64,000 bases of DNA, taken from Vandiemenella viatica. Its lineage: Eukaryota; Arthropoda; Insecta; Orthoptera; Morabidae. A model generated the notes under the pieces. The model was not told the DNA's origin, searched no databases, and saw nothing but the letters and a program-made list of their open reading frames with translations. Within the stretch, counting starts at the first letter, position 1; every line of letters begins with the position of its first letter. Positions 10,689 through 22,006 of this stretch are shown here, in pieces. Location of the stretch: the NCBI GenBank assembly GCA_031002005.1, contig JARYHS010009186.1, positions 253,175,199 to 253,239,198 on the forward strand, in the 5' to 3' direction. Both the position numbers and the translations under genes were made by a program.

Positions 10689-12692
10689 CTCATATCTTTT
10701 TACAAGTTTATCGCTTATTCTGAATAGCTGCTTAAATGTAATGATTCCATTTGAAATTCGGTGAATAAGAACATTTCAGAATTGAAGACATCAATATACG
10801 TTACCAACAATGCCCCACTCTCTGAAAACAATGGGTGTGCGCTGTAGCCGAGCAACTACCACCATAAATAAATTACTAGTGACTTCCAAACCAAGCATAA
10901 GAACAAAATAAAACTTAAGATATTAGTTAAACTTGCTGATCTCTATGCATTAAAACAATTCTCAGGCATAATAGCTTCATCAGGAGCAAAGCAATTAAGC
11001 CGCAATATGTGCCTTAATTTTTCATGTTTGGGATTGTAATTAAATAAATACGGGGGAAAACTCCAATATTAGACTTTTCTTATGATTTAGGGATGAAACT
11101 ACATATGTGTCCCAGGTTACTTGTTTCTAGGATTGCTGGAAGTACAGTGGAATTTTAATGTCGGGGTGTCGTGGTCGAAATAAAATTTTGAATTTCATAT
11201 AAGTTCCAAAGTAAGAAAAGGAAAGAAGTAAAATTTAACACATTAGTCAAACTTAGTAAGCACACTCTACAATGAAAATTTGAGGTGGTTAGGGTAAAAA
11301 GCGATTTCACGTTAGGGGTAGTTAAGGGTAGATATTTGAAAATTTACAGTTTACAATTTTCACACTTTACTTTTAATATGTGGGTAACATGTTCTCTGTG
11401 TACCAAATTTCAGCTTTCTAAGGCTACGGGAAGTATCTTAGAGTTTTGATGATCATGTGAGTGAGTGACAAAATTGCCGAAGTTTGCATCCGAATAACAT
11501 CCGAACTAAGAACAGTAACGTAATAAAGTTTAGTATGTTTGCTAATGTTACTAATATCTATGCACAACAGAAATTTGAGACATGTAGCATGAATACAACC
11601 GAAGAAATTGGATTCAAAAACAGTCCGAATCGCTTCGAGAAAAGGGTTAGCACTGCCGCCGTTGACTCGACTATTTATCTACAGTTTAGTCTTTCTTTCT
11701 ACTTAAAATTGTTCAATATGAAACCATTCGTCCAACACGTAAAGTCATTCCATATTAACTATATAAAACCATAGACCAATAGTACATAATAGGGAAAATC
11801 GGGTGCCCTGGACATTTAAAGTTCCAACAAGCCAATCATGCTGCGTCGGTAAAACTTTACTGTAAATACGCGCCCTGTAGTGTAAAAACAAATGCAACTG
11901 AGCTGCAGCTTAGTGAGTTCCACACTAGTGTGTGTTTAGTTCCTCGCAGAAGTTTTTCGTCGCTCCTGTCAAAATTCGCTGAAGATTATTGAATACGATG
12001 CGCCAAATAAAAGCATAGTAACGCGTGGTCGAAAAATCCTAATCGGCGAGATTTTAACATCTTCACGATATAAAAAATGTTGAGAGGGTGGGCAGAAAAG
12101 TAAAGGTAGCAAAAAGGCGAAGCAAAGAACGATAAATACAAACCAAAGAAGGTATTCAAAATCCTTCCGAAGCAAATCAAGTGAAACAGACCGAATGAAT
12201 CGTAAGTGGAGAAATTTTTGAAGAATACTGGATTCACTGCTATGAAGCAAAGACAGGGCACATGGAGATTGTGTTTATATATATCCTTTAGATATCCATT
12301 ATTGTTGTGATTTTTGTAAGGTAAAAAAAAATGATTAGGCCATAATTTATTACCGTGACAGGGGCTACCCGACTATTTTTATGCTGACAAAAAATTAAGA
12401 CGAAAGTGTTTTCGATTTAATTCGTTGGAAAAAAGGTTATTATTATAATTAATATAACTGCAAAAATTCTCAGTTTAATTTTAAGACTAAAATATAGACA
12501 GAAAATGTATTTCTTTTATTTTTATTAATTTTAATTGTCCGGGGTACCCGAACATCAACTATGCTACACTTTTAACGTTTCTTTTGGAGATATGTTGGGG
12601 AATCAACGAATCTTTTCCTGGATATCGCTAGTAAGAAAAACAGGTCGATTACTTTTTTTTTCCAACTGCTTAACGTCTCTTAACAGCGAGGT
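10689..12692. other. no gene seen
   Basis: Two kilobases of AT-rich sequence. Small open frames (11484-11774 +, 11969-12261 - in two frames) have no recognisable domain and are compatible with chance. Confidence 0.3.
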
Positions 12693-12895
12693 CTTTAGAG
12701 ACGGGAAAGAATGGGGGGGGGGGCAAGGAATGGGAGGAATTCGGCCAAGGCCTTTTTGAAGGAAACATCCAGGCATTTACCTGTAGTGATTTGGGAAACC
12801 ATGGAAAACCCAAATCTGGATGCCCGGACGGGGATTCGAACCGCCGTCCTCCCGAATGCGAAGCCAGAACGCTAACCGTTACACCACCACGCTTG
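12693..12895 (-). mobile_element. tRNA-derived SINE (SINE-1)
   Basis: On the minus strand: A-box region GGTGTAACGGTTAGCG, B box GGTTCGAATCC, family body, then a 3' end at the C-rich run near 12711. The arrangement mirrors the 1085 copy. Confidence 0.85.
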
Positions 12896-13289
12896 GTTGA
12901 GTCGATTACCGGTAGACTGACAGCAATTAACACCATGTAGCGTCAAAAATATCTCTGATTGAATACAGGACGAAATTGTTCACATTGCTGCTAACTGTAA
13001 AATATCGGCTTTGGATAACCGTGTCTGTACAATACCGGGATTAAGAGGAGATTTCCTTATGTCTTGTTGTCTGTACTGCCCGTTCCAGAATGCCCCAAGA
13101 TATCTATTGTTTAATATCCACACATTTTCGATCCTTATTTCCGTCCACAATTAAATAGGCAATCGTTTCAATACCGCAGATTTTTGGGCGCTTACTGTTG
13201 TCTGAACAAGAATTTACACGCAGAGGTAACTATTTTATGAGCTTGTCTTGGTAAGTCCCTACGTTATGTCGAGACTCTTTCCCCATCAA

Positions 13290-13683
13290 CAAAGGGAACG
13301 TGCATAAACCACGTAGCTCCAGTTTGGCCTCATGTGAACCTCCCTCCCCCCCCACGTAGTTCGACGTGGCTTTTGCCTCTACCCCCCTCCCCCCACGTAA
13401 CACGTAGCTTATTTCCCTTTTGATTCCAGAAGACATTTTGTACTGTTTTCTCTTGTCAGACGATTGTAAAGTACACAAGGAGATAATTAACTAAGGGAAA
13501 TGAATATTCACATGCTGTTGTGAGTTCAGTTCCCCATTTTAACTGTGAAAAATGTTATGAAAGGAAAGCTACGTGGCCTGGCTCGGAACCCCCCCTCCCC
13601 CCACGTAGCCCAGCCTAGCCTCCCAGCCAACACCTCCCACCCACCCTCCTGGACCGAGCCACATAGTTTGTGCACGCTCCCTG
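13290..13683. mobile_element. MITE-1 (ACGT-box, G/C-run palindromic MITE)
   Basis: Outer ends are inverted: GGGAACGTGCATAAACCACG on the left and, on the opposite strand, GGGAGCGTGCACAAACTATG on the right. Both halves hold repeated CACGTAG/CTACGTGG words and C- or G-runs of 7-9 bases flanking a non-coding AT-rich middle. Other copies are at 14633-15027 and 39436-39808, with fragments at 14155 and 15395. No protein is encoded. Confidence 0.75.
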
Positions 13684-13710
13684 GAGAGGGGGGTGGAGTA
13701 GGGTAGAAAT

Positions 13711-14147
13711 TGGCGTCCATTAATGACGTGAGGTGTTTTTTCCGGAATTCCGGATCCCCCCCCCCCCCCTATGTTGAGACTTCGTGAGATCTGGTCGAAA
13801 TCCCCCGCCCCTCTAAAATGACGTGGGATTTTGACGGAGACCCCCCCCCCCCCTACTAATCGACCCCGCGATTTTTTAGACCTTTTTTTTTAGGGCCCAT
13901 GCTTCCAAGGGCGGTTATACCTACCTAAGGTAGGTCGGGATTTGGACCAAATATTCCCCCCCCCCCAACCAAGGTCTACTTTCGCGTCATTTGTAGACCT
14001 TCTTTTAGCTCTACCACCCTACACGAATTTCAATACCTCACGTGAGATATCCGTTGACCCCCCCCCCCCCTCCCTCTTGGTGAGGTTTTGTGAGATTTCG
14101 CCGGAGTTCCCTCCCCCTTATTTCACCTCACGTAATTAATGGGCACC
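13711..14147. mobile_element. MITE-2 (G/C-run palindromic MITE)
   Basis: The left end reads GGCGTCCATTAATGACGTGA. The right end, on the opposite strand, reads GTGCCCATTAATTACGTGAG. Inner words AATTCCGG, GTGAGAT and TAGACCTTYTTTT are also mirrored. Four C-runs of 10-14 bases alternate along one strand. A half copy lies at 60426-60636. The superfamily is unresolved. Confidence 0.7.
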
Positions 14148-14154
14148 CCCAAAG

Positions 14155-14340
14155 CTACGCCGGACTACTTGAGGGGGGGGGGGGGGGGGAGGTCGGATCT
14201 CCGAGTCAAGCCACGCAGGTTATCATTCCTATTATTTGTCACAATTAAAATAAGGTACATAACACACAGAGGCATGTGGATATTCGTTTCCGTCATTTAA
14301 TTATCTCCATATGTAATTTAGATATCCTGTATACTGACAG
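14155..14340. mobile_element. MITE-1 fragment
   Basis: Contains an 18-base G-run, then GTCAAGCCACGCAGG and the MITE-1 middle sequence (CACAATTAAAATAAGG..., TTAATTATCTCC). It aligns with the inner half of the neighbouring MITE-1 copies; one terminus is missing. Confidence 0.6.
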
Positions 14341-14632
14341 TGCCGCGCATGGCAGTGGCTTGTAGTCATAGCGTCAGTCACGGCGCACCTAGACTCACAT
14401 TCGCTCACAGAGGTTACCCGGGATTTTCCAAGTCAGCCACAGTTCGTATTGTTATGAAACAGAGCTGTCTTGATTAGTACCACCCGCGTGTGAACACGAC
14501 TCATTGATAAACTAATTCTAATTTTGTTCTGTGGAGGAAATTTAATTACAGCTTTAATTATAGTGCTCGCTGGAGCTTTATTTCCAGTTCAGAGTGTGGT
14601 GTGAAGTGGCGCTGCACAATAAACTTTACGAC

Positions 14633-15027
14633 GCTTAGGGACTGTGCACAAACTACGTGGCTTGGTCTAGGGGGGGGGGGGGGGGGGCTGGAAGGCTACG
14701 TTGAGCTATGTGGGGGGTTCCGAGCCAGGCCACTTAGCTTTCCTTTCATAACATTTTTCACAGTTAAAATAAGGAATAGAACTCACAACAGCATGTGAAT
14801 ATTTATTTCCCTCGTTTATAATATTCCCGTACGTAATTTACAATAGTCTGACAAGAAAAAAACAGTACAAATGTCTTCTGGAATCAAAAGGGTAAAAAAA
14901 GCTACGTGATACGGGGCGGGGGGGGGGGGGGGTTAGAGGCGAAAGCCACGTAGGGCTACGTGGAGGGGAGGGGAGGGTTCACAGGAGGGCAAAATGGAGC
15001 TACGTGGTTTATGCACGCTCCCTTACC
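14633..15027. mobile_element. MITE-1
   Basis: Ends GGGACTGTGCACAAACTACG and (opposite strand) GGGAGCGTGCATAAACCACG. TTA is found directly outside both ends, as TTA|GGGAC and CTCCC|TTA, which may be part of the target duplication. Two G-runs of 16-17 bases lie about 250 bp apart. Non-coding. Confidence 0.75.
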
Positions 15028-15394
15028 GGAAATGTTTTTCCGAGCTAAACATCCAGTGATTTATAGAAACATTTTAAGCAGATTAAATAATAATTCCCTG
15101 ATTTTGTTGAAAGAAAGGCGACAGAACTGCAGCAAAAGAAAACTAAAAGTACATCTTGTCTTAGTTTTTTCTATGCGACTGTTAATGTTTGCTCTATTTT
15201 ATTAATTAATCAACAATGAAGAATTTGACAAGGAGCATTTCTCGGTAACACGTCAAGGAGGAACCTTAACTCAACCTGAGAAAGGATTTTTCCAATAACT
15301 GATCATTTGCAGTATATTCAGAATAATTATAATTATAGAATACCTACATAACACAAAAATCAGCTATATTCATTTTACGCAATAATTTTAACGA

Positions 15395-15607
15395 CAGTCT
15401 GTTAAGAGAAAACAGTACAATATGTCTTCTGGAATTAGTAGGGAAAAAACTTACATGCCACACAGGGGGGGGGGGAGCGAGGGGGGCGAATGGGGGGGGA
15501 GTGTGGTCGAGGTAAAGGCCACGTCAAGCTATGTGAGGGGGCGGGAAGGGTATGGAAGGTTTCAATGGAAGCCAGAATGGAGTCACGTGGTTTATGGACG
15601 CTCCCAA
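15395..15607. mobile_element. MITE-1 half copy
   Basis: Begins in the MITE-1 middle (ACAGTCTGTTAAGAG...GTCTTCTGGAAT), has two G-rich blocks, and ends GTCACGTGGTTTATGGACGC followed by TCCC, the MITE-1 terminus. The left half is missing. Confidence 0.7.
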
Positions 15608-15619
15608 TGAGTTTCTGGT

Positions 15620-16160
15620 GCAGAGATTTCAAGAATATTACCATCTAACGCGATGCTGGCCCAGCGGATTTTTCCTACCACCACCCGTTCAAAACTTCAC
15701 AAAAACCATTTGAATATTACTTCTCCTGATCCTGTTCATAATTAATTTACCCTTGACAAATACTAATTGGCTTTATTATAAGTTTTAATTGTATCATTGT
15801 AATGTTGACTGTTACAATATCCACGGCAACAGTATCAGAACGAAAAGGGCACTGAACAACTATTAATGATGCTGCGAAATGGAAGGTATTCTTCAAGATT
15901 AATCGATACCTTTCGGTTTACATATTATTTTTTGAATTGCCTCCCACTCTTCCAACACGTCAATCTGGAACGATATTCTTCATCATGTATATTCATGATA
16001 TGTATATTCTGGCATTATGTCAATGATTTTTAGATATGCCTCTCTCTGTCTGAGACAAAAAAGAAATCTGCTGGCGCACTGGCTTCGTAGGAGTTACACG
16101 AAAATACCAATTGCTTTATCTCTCCATGTTCCATCGCATCAAACCCACGCAGAGGTTGGA
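15620..16160. other. no gene seen
   Basis: AT-rich spacer between the MITE cluster and the Helitron-derived repeats, without a supported feature. Confidence 0.3.
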
Positions 16161-16540
16161 TTTTCATATCAACAGTTACCTTCCGAAATCAGATGCTGAC
16201 CGATTCTTGAGAGTATCTTCACTAACGACTTCGTTCGTATTTGTAAAGGACTTTGAATGATAGCTACCGATATGTAACCACCATTGTGCACGATGGGAGA
16301 TTCGAGTCTAATACCACACACAAACACAAGTGGTCTGCGCTAGGTACTTTTGGCTGCAGAGTGAAATGTCTTTCGTCGCAATATGAAAATGCCCTCCATC
16401 GACCAATTTCAAACACCATATCTCCCACTTCTCCATAGCTATCGTCATGTGACCACCATAGTGCTGGATGGGAAACTCGAGGGAACTACCACACACAAAC
16501 ACCAGTGGTCTGCGCTAGGTAGTGGAGGCAACAGATTGAA
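16160..16540 (-). mobile_element. Helitron-like fragment with two ~178-bp 'type B' units
   Basis: On the minus strand it holds two tandem units with the words TGGTCTGCGC (as GCGCAGACCA), CCCATCGTGCAC and GGTAGCTAT. The end CCTTTACAAATACGAACGAA matches the 3' end of the element at 57348-59100 and is followed by GTCGTTAGT. It is therefore the 3' part of the same family in opposite orientation. It meets the tandem block at 16545 head to head. Confidence 0.65.
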
Positions 16541-16544
16541 ACAC

Positions 16545-17440
16545 ATGAACACACACACACACACACATATATATATATGTATTAATATATATATTTCTGT
16601 CTGTGTGTATGTCACTGAGCTCCTCCTAAACGGCTGGATTGATTTTTATGAAATTTTGTCTGTTTGATTAAGTTGATTCGAGAATATTTTAGATTCACGA
16701 AAATAAATAAAAAAATCACTTCCTCCTTTACAAATATTAATTTTATACGAACCCACATTTTTGTCCGATTTCGACACGTATACTTCAAAATAAACAGAAA
16801 AATACTATCAACATTTGGTTTTCAGAAACACAAGCCCTCCCCCCCTTTTCCATCCCCATAATTTTTGCCAACTTTTTTTCATACATAGCCACAATTTTTA
16901 TCAGATATCGACGGAACTTTTCACACGTATACTTTCAAACAAACAGAAAACTACTGTATACATTTGATTTGCGAAAATTCTACCTCTCTCCCCCTTTACA
17001 CCCCCTTATTTTTGAAAACGTTCTTTATACATACCCACAGATTTCATCCGATTTCAATGGTTCTTTGCACTCGTATACATTAAAACAAACAGAAAAATAC
17101 TGTCTAAATTAGATTTTCAGAAACCCAACCACTCTCAGTCTTTCCACATCATTAATTTTTGTCACTGTTTTTTATACAAAGTTACAGTTTCTATCAGATT
17201 TTGAAGGAACTTTGCACCCGTATACTTTAAAGCAACCAGAAAAGTTCTGTCTACATTTGGTTTACAAAAGTCCGACTCCCACCCAACTTAATCTCAAAAG
17301 TTGTTTATGGAGTTTTTATCAGATTTTTTATGGAACACAGCACAGGTATACTTTATAACAGTGATAACTGTCTGCATTAGGTTTACTAAAACCCACCTCA
17401 TCCATCACTCTGCTAAAACAAAATTTACAACATGAAACCA
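16545..17440 (+). mobile_element. Helitron-like 5' part with ~147-bp 'type A' tandem repeats
   Basis: An AC/AT microsatellite (16546-16595) is followed by about five units. Each contains ATTTTTATCAGATTTCGA-like text, then CACRYGTATACTTYAAA, CAGAAAAATACTGTC and CATTTGGTTT. Unit starts near 16756, 16890, 17037, 17186 and 17310 give a period near 147 bp, with the last unit shorter. Single units occur in the Helitron-like elements at 4.7, 48.9 and 57.5 kb, which ties this block to that family. The 3' end was not identified. Confidence 0.65.
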
Positions 17441-18540
17441 TTCAGTTTTTCGCGATGTCTTTAATTTGTTTGGTACATGTAAATCTGTCTCTTTTGTATA
17501 TGCCAAGAAAGAAAAAGAGGCATTGTAACGCATGCCGGGCAAAGCGAGAATGAATATAGATTTCTTTATGTATGCGATTTTTGGTATGTCGTTTTGTGAG
17601 TAATAAGGCCACGTGTTTATTGGAGTTCAATGATCACATCAGGTACGTATCTGATGGGAGAACTGCTGCGTATGAAAAATAAAGATTTTTTCCTGAACGG
17701 CATTCTTTATGGCAAACCCTCTTCAAACATAATTTTAGCAAACGATTATATGTATATACAACAGTCTGAACTACGTGATATTAAACGAGTAATATAACCA
17801 AATAATACAGGGGTTTATTATATTTTTGCCTGTTTACACCGTGACTGTAAGAAGCAATGCAGGTTTAACTTCATTAATGTGTGACTTTAGTACAAAAGTG
17901 TACTATTTTATTTAAAAGTGTATTTAGATTTATGTAATATATTTTAACTAGTGAGTATCCACAAATTTTCATGTATATATCTTAAAGTTTAATATCAGAT
18001 GCACTAATAATGTATAATATCTACAGGTTTCTGAAGAAGACTCCCTTAAGGCGGGTCGAAACCGTTCAATAAATTCATTGAATATTTGCAACAGGTTTGG
18101 CTGTGTTTTCATTATACAATAACAACATATATTATAAAAACTTAAATTTACCCATTTTTATTCATACTGATACACTGTACGGTCTTGTATTAAAATAAAT
18201 ACATTCATATATTGCACAAGTCGTAAAATTATTACTATTAATTTTATTGTTATTTCTATGTCTGATGAAGTGGGACCTCACAACCTGCACAGTACAACCA
18301 TACAAACAGGGACGTGTTTTCTTAATTCTTATGAACAATCTTGTTTACAACGTGGAAAACAGTTTGAAATTGTTGGATGATGATGCAGTCATCTATAAGA
18401 AGTATCGAATTTTGGCTGACTGCTTAAAAACTCTTCGCGACTTGGACGTTATTTCGGCACGGTGTCATGGATAACAACTTAGACTAAATTGCGAAAATGC
18501 AAGGCAATAAACATAAGAAAAAAAAAACGATTGTTCAGGA
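17441..18540. other. no gene seen; retroposon tail-like text 18020-18110
   Basis: AT-rich. At 18027-18095 the text GAAGAAGACTCCCTTAAGG, GGTCGAAACCGTTCAATAAA resembles the 3' UTR of insect LINEs, which often carry a 'GAAGA...CGAAACGT' segment. No coding remnant precedes it. Confidence 0.3.
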
Positions 18541-19197
18541 GTACAAAGTTTCAAAATTCTTCATTTGCTGCAGAGGGTGATGAGAGTATGCACCAGAGAA
18601 GTTAGGGAGTTGGGTTACAAAACTTTGGTCAGACCGTTGGCTGAATATGGTGGTGTAGTTTGGGACCCGCATTTTTGTTATCACATACAGGAGTTGCAGG
18701 GCGTGCAAAGAGGAGCAGCTAGATTTGTTTGTGCATATTACCGCAGGTCCCAGTCAGTAACTGATATGATAAAGGAGGTGGATTGGGAGTCGTTGGAGGA
18801 AAGGAGGAGGGTGAATAGGGTGCTGGGAATGTACAGGGCACATTTTGGTGATGGGGCTTGGAGGGATATTGGTCAAAGAATTAGGAATAGTGCATCGAAG
18901 ATGAAAGGCGATCATGACAACAAGCTAGCGCTCGATTTCATGCATAAGGGTGTGGGAAAATTTTCTTTTGTTGGTAAGGGTGTCAGGGATTTGAAGTGAT
19001 GATTAATTTACCAAAATGCTTAAGGAATTCAAAATTAAAATATGTTAGTCGTAAAATTGGATTGGGGAGAAATTTAACACTGCAACTATAAAGGAAAATT
19101 AAAAAAATATATATATATAAAAAGGGGGTAGCTGGATGAACAGGGGAATTGCCACCGAAGCGTTAGCTCACATCGCAATTAAATTAATAATAATAAT
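18541..19197 (+). pseudogene. LINE-B: non-LTR reverse transcriptase C-terminus and 3' end
   Basis: The open frame 18565-18999 reads GYKTLVRPLAEYGGVVWDP, then GVQRGAARFVCAYYRR and KGVGKFSFVGKGVRD. This is the region after the RT palm in Jockey/CR1-type non-LTR elements. It stops early at a TGA where the 24-kb copy continues WNELPREI. The 3' UTR contains GGGAATTGCCACCGAAGCG and ends in AATTAAATTAATAATAATAA. The 5' part of the element is missing, as usual for abortive reverse transcription. Confidence 0.8.
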
Positions 19198-19204
19198 AAA
19201 GTAA

Positions 19205-20106
19205 ACATACCAGTTATTGACATGGTTAATTATCTGAAGAACTTCGGAGTAACAGTACAAAGCAACTTGAAGCGTATCCTACACATAACTTTTGTCATAG
19301 GTAGGGTCAATGCTAGGCTGCAATTCATAGATCGAATTTCGAAGAATTGCAACTCTTATAGAAAGGATCTATTGGGGGGTGGGACAAACCGGAGCTCTTG
19401 CCCCTGGCGGCAATTGCAGGAGGCGGTAAATTCATGTTTGTATGAAGGCAGATCCATGTCGCGGCGACACTTTTTTTAAAACTCCACTACTGCCATGGGC
19501 GGCGAGAGACAGGGGTGGTGACAACGGGGCCGGCAGTACAAAGGAACATGAAATGGGACTTACACATTAATTCGTTAGTAGGTAGAGCAAATTCTAGACT
19601 GCGATTCATAGGTCGAATCTTGAAAAATTGTAATGAAATAACAAAGGAGATAGCGTACAAATCTCTAGTGCGTCCACATTTGGATTATTGTTATGCCATT
19701 TGGAATCCGTATCGTAAGGGGTTGATAGACAGTATAGAGAAAGTACAGAGAAGAGCCGCTCGATTCGTGACCGCTTGCTACAGTCCTTATGAAAGCGTCA
19801 CAGAACTGATTAGTATACTAGGCTAGGAGTCTCTGGTAGATAGACGACACACGTTTCGTTTAAACTTATTGGTAAACATGTGTACTCACACTTTCACTTT
19901 CGAGTGTAGTGAAATACTTCTTCCACCAACCTATTTGAGTCGGAAGGACAGGAAAGATAAAATTAGAGAAATAAGGTGCCGCAATGATTCTTATATGAAT
20001 TCTTTTTTTCCTCGTACCATTAGGGATTGGAATGCACAACAAAGAGATTAGCTTTGGTGCTGAGCACCCTCTGCCACCCACAATTTTGTGGATTGCAGAG
20101 TATAAC
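19205..20106 (+). pseudogene. LINE-A: non-LTR RT C-terminus, interrupted
   Basis: Part 1 (19205-19357) encodes VTVQSNLKRILHITFVIGR. A 170-bp unrelated GC-richer segment (19360-19530) follows. Part 2 (19536-20051) repeats the same start and continues YKSLVRPHLDYCYAIWNP, KVQRRAARFVTACYS and SFFPRTIRDWNAQQRD before a stop. The 3' tail GCTTTGGTGCTGAGCACCCT matches the 33.9-kb copy. An in-frame TAG at 19824 and the interruption make it non-functional. The repeated starting segment suggests either a rearrangement or an insertion with local duplication. Confidence 0.8.
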
Positions 20107-20129
20107 GTTTGAAGGTGCCGCAATCTCAC

Positions 20130-20560
20130 AGTTTTGCCCCGGTTCGACAGATTCCTAGATCCGCTACTGAAAGAGGACAGTGTACAAAACCCTCGTGCGT
20201 CCACATTTGGACTGCCGTGTCATTTGGGATCCATATCAAAGGCATTAATTGATACCGGAAGTACAGACTTGGTACAGAGAAGAGCCGTTCGATTCGTGAC
20301 TGTCTGGGACAGTCCATACGGGAGTATTACAGAATTGATACATAGATTGGATTTATTGGTAAAAAAGCGATCCACACCATTCATTTACGATTGCGATGAA
20401 ATACTTCGTTCAACAATATATTTGGGAAGCAATGACAGGAGAGATAAGATTAGAGAAATTAGGTGTTGTACAGACGCTTATACGAATTTCTTTTTCCCTC
20501 GTGCTATTCGCGACTGGAAAGCACAAAGTTAGTTTTGATGCAAAGCACCATTGCCGCACA
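20130..20560 (+). pseudogene. LINE-A: second RT C-terminal fragment
   Basis: The frame 20134-20532 encodes LVQRRAVRFVTVWDSPYGS, then ILRSTIYLGSNDRRDKIREI and FFFPRAIRDWKAQS. This is the same C-terminal region as its neighbour, but clearly more divergent, so it represents a separate older insertion lying directly downstream in the same orientation. Confidence 0.75.
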
Positions 20561-20605
20561 CGACTTTGTAAATGAAGAGAGAGAGACTGAACATAAAATA
20601 AGTGG

Positions 20606-21176
20606 TAAGCAGGGTTCTGATCTCTATGACAAATCATATTTTTTTTCCTGCCTTCTTTTTGAAATATATTGTATATACATTTTAATGCATATTCATGCGA
20701 CTTTCCTAGCGTTGGTATTACGATAATATTTATGGTGATATGGTCATATTTTGAGGAAAAATCAGGTTTTTTTTTTTCTTTTCTTTTTAAAAAGAAATCG
20801 TAGTGGGAATACACTAGAAGTTAAAGATGAGAAGAATTTAAGATAATTGTTCACAGAACTGTACTCCTATTATTCGCTGGAGGAAAACAAAACTAATTGT
20901 TAGTAAATGAGTCAGAATTCACCAGTCAGGAATAATAGCTATTCATTATTATCACTGTATAAACGTTAATGTTGCTCCCGCCTTCTCTACAACACAGCAG
21001 CAGCATTCCTGTGTCGATTCGCGTAAATCAATGTCTCACTGTCGCCAATACTTTTCAAAATAATGATCAGTCGGTGTTAAATCTGCAGTGGATCTGTGAG
21101 TACCGCCATGCCGAAAACAAAACATTCCGAAAGTGTGATGTTATGGAGTTACCTAAGAAATTTGCAGTCTGCTGTC
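20606..21176 (+). mobile_element. hAT-A element, 5' half
   Basis: The terminus CAGGGTTCTGATCTCTATGA is followed by sequence shared with the copies at 22007-23119 (reverse) and 45323-46320: GATAATATTTATGG, TACTCCTATTATTCG, then AACGTTAATGTTGC. An ATG near 21109 starts MPKTKHSESVMLWSYL, which corresponds to the start of a hAT transposase N-terminus in the 22-kb copy. The element then passes directly into an unrelated LINE end, so the 3' half is lost. Confidence 0.65.
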
Positions 21177-21620
21177 CAGGGGAAAATACCGGGAAAGAGA
21201 ATTATTGGTAGAAGAAGAAGTTCCTGGCAAAAAATCTGAGAACATGCACCTCCAAGACAACTATGGAGCTATTTTAGCTATTTAGAGCATCAACCTGCAG
21301 AGAAAAGACAGTCAAAATGGTTGCCGACCAGTGGCGTAGCTACGTTAACAACGACGCCGGTGTAAAAAAATATTTTGGGCCCTCAGGCCAGATGGACGAC
21401 TTTTTTTTTTTTAGCTCTACTACCCCCTGAGCTGAGCTTGGGCTACCTGAGCTGCGCTTGGGGCCCCCTGAGCTGCCTTTTGGGACCCCCTGAACTGCGC
21501 ATGGGGCCCCCTGAGCTTGGGGGCCGGGGCGCACGGCACCGCCTAGCCCTCCGATAGATACGCCCCTGTTGCCGACATCCGGAACGGATAGGGACCAGAA
21601 GAAGAAGAAGTATATCTGTA
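21177..21620 (+). pseudogene. LINE 3' end fragment, split by a hAT MITE
   Basis: GKIPGKRIIGRRRSSWQKI, a stop, then an out-of-phase LWSYF and (after the MITE) WLPTSGTD fit the conserved end of a LINE ORF2, commonly 'GRRRxSWLKNLRxW...MIANIRNG'. A GAAGAAGAAG run ends it near 21610. The target duplication of the MITE (TTGCCGAC) falls within this coding remnant. Confidence 0.55.
21329..21568. mobile_element. hAT-type MITE with perfect 8-bp TSD
   Basis: The ends CAGTGGCGTAGCTACG and, on the other strand, CAGGGGCGTATCTATCG are inverted repeats. TTGCCGAC is present immediately outside both ends (21321-21328 and 21569-21576), the 8-bp duplication diagnostic of hAT. The 240-bp interior is non-coding and holds about five degenerate ~21-bp repeats built on CCCCCTGAGCTGCGCTTGGG. 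Confidence 0.85.
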
Positions 21621-22006
21621 TGCATATTTCGTTATTTTTTTGGTTACAAAGTTCCGAACACTACTGATAAGGAACCCGGTGGAGGGACCTCATTCGCCAA
21701 CCAGCGGAGACGAATATCTGTGGCAGGGAGTTCGCGCCTGGGCGGGAGCGGGTCAGTTTTTTGTGGGTGGGATTAGTGGGTCGGGAGGCTGATGGTCCGG
21801 ACTGATAGCAAGTGACGGACGCTAAGCCACTTGTTGTGACAGCGAGGGCCGCGGGCAGGTACTGGTCAGGAGAACCAGCAGCCTCAGCGAGACAAAGTCA
21901 GCAGAGAGTCGAGTCGACCTGGATAGCGATCACAATACTGACAACAGACACCAGAACATGCACTCACTGGTACAGCGAGAATTTACGCTAACACTTTGTC
22001 TTCAGT
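21621..22006. other. no gene seen
   Basis: GC-neutral spacer between the LINE end and the hAT-A copy. No repeats from elsewhere in the window and no coding signal were recognised. Confidence 0.3.
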
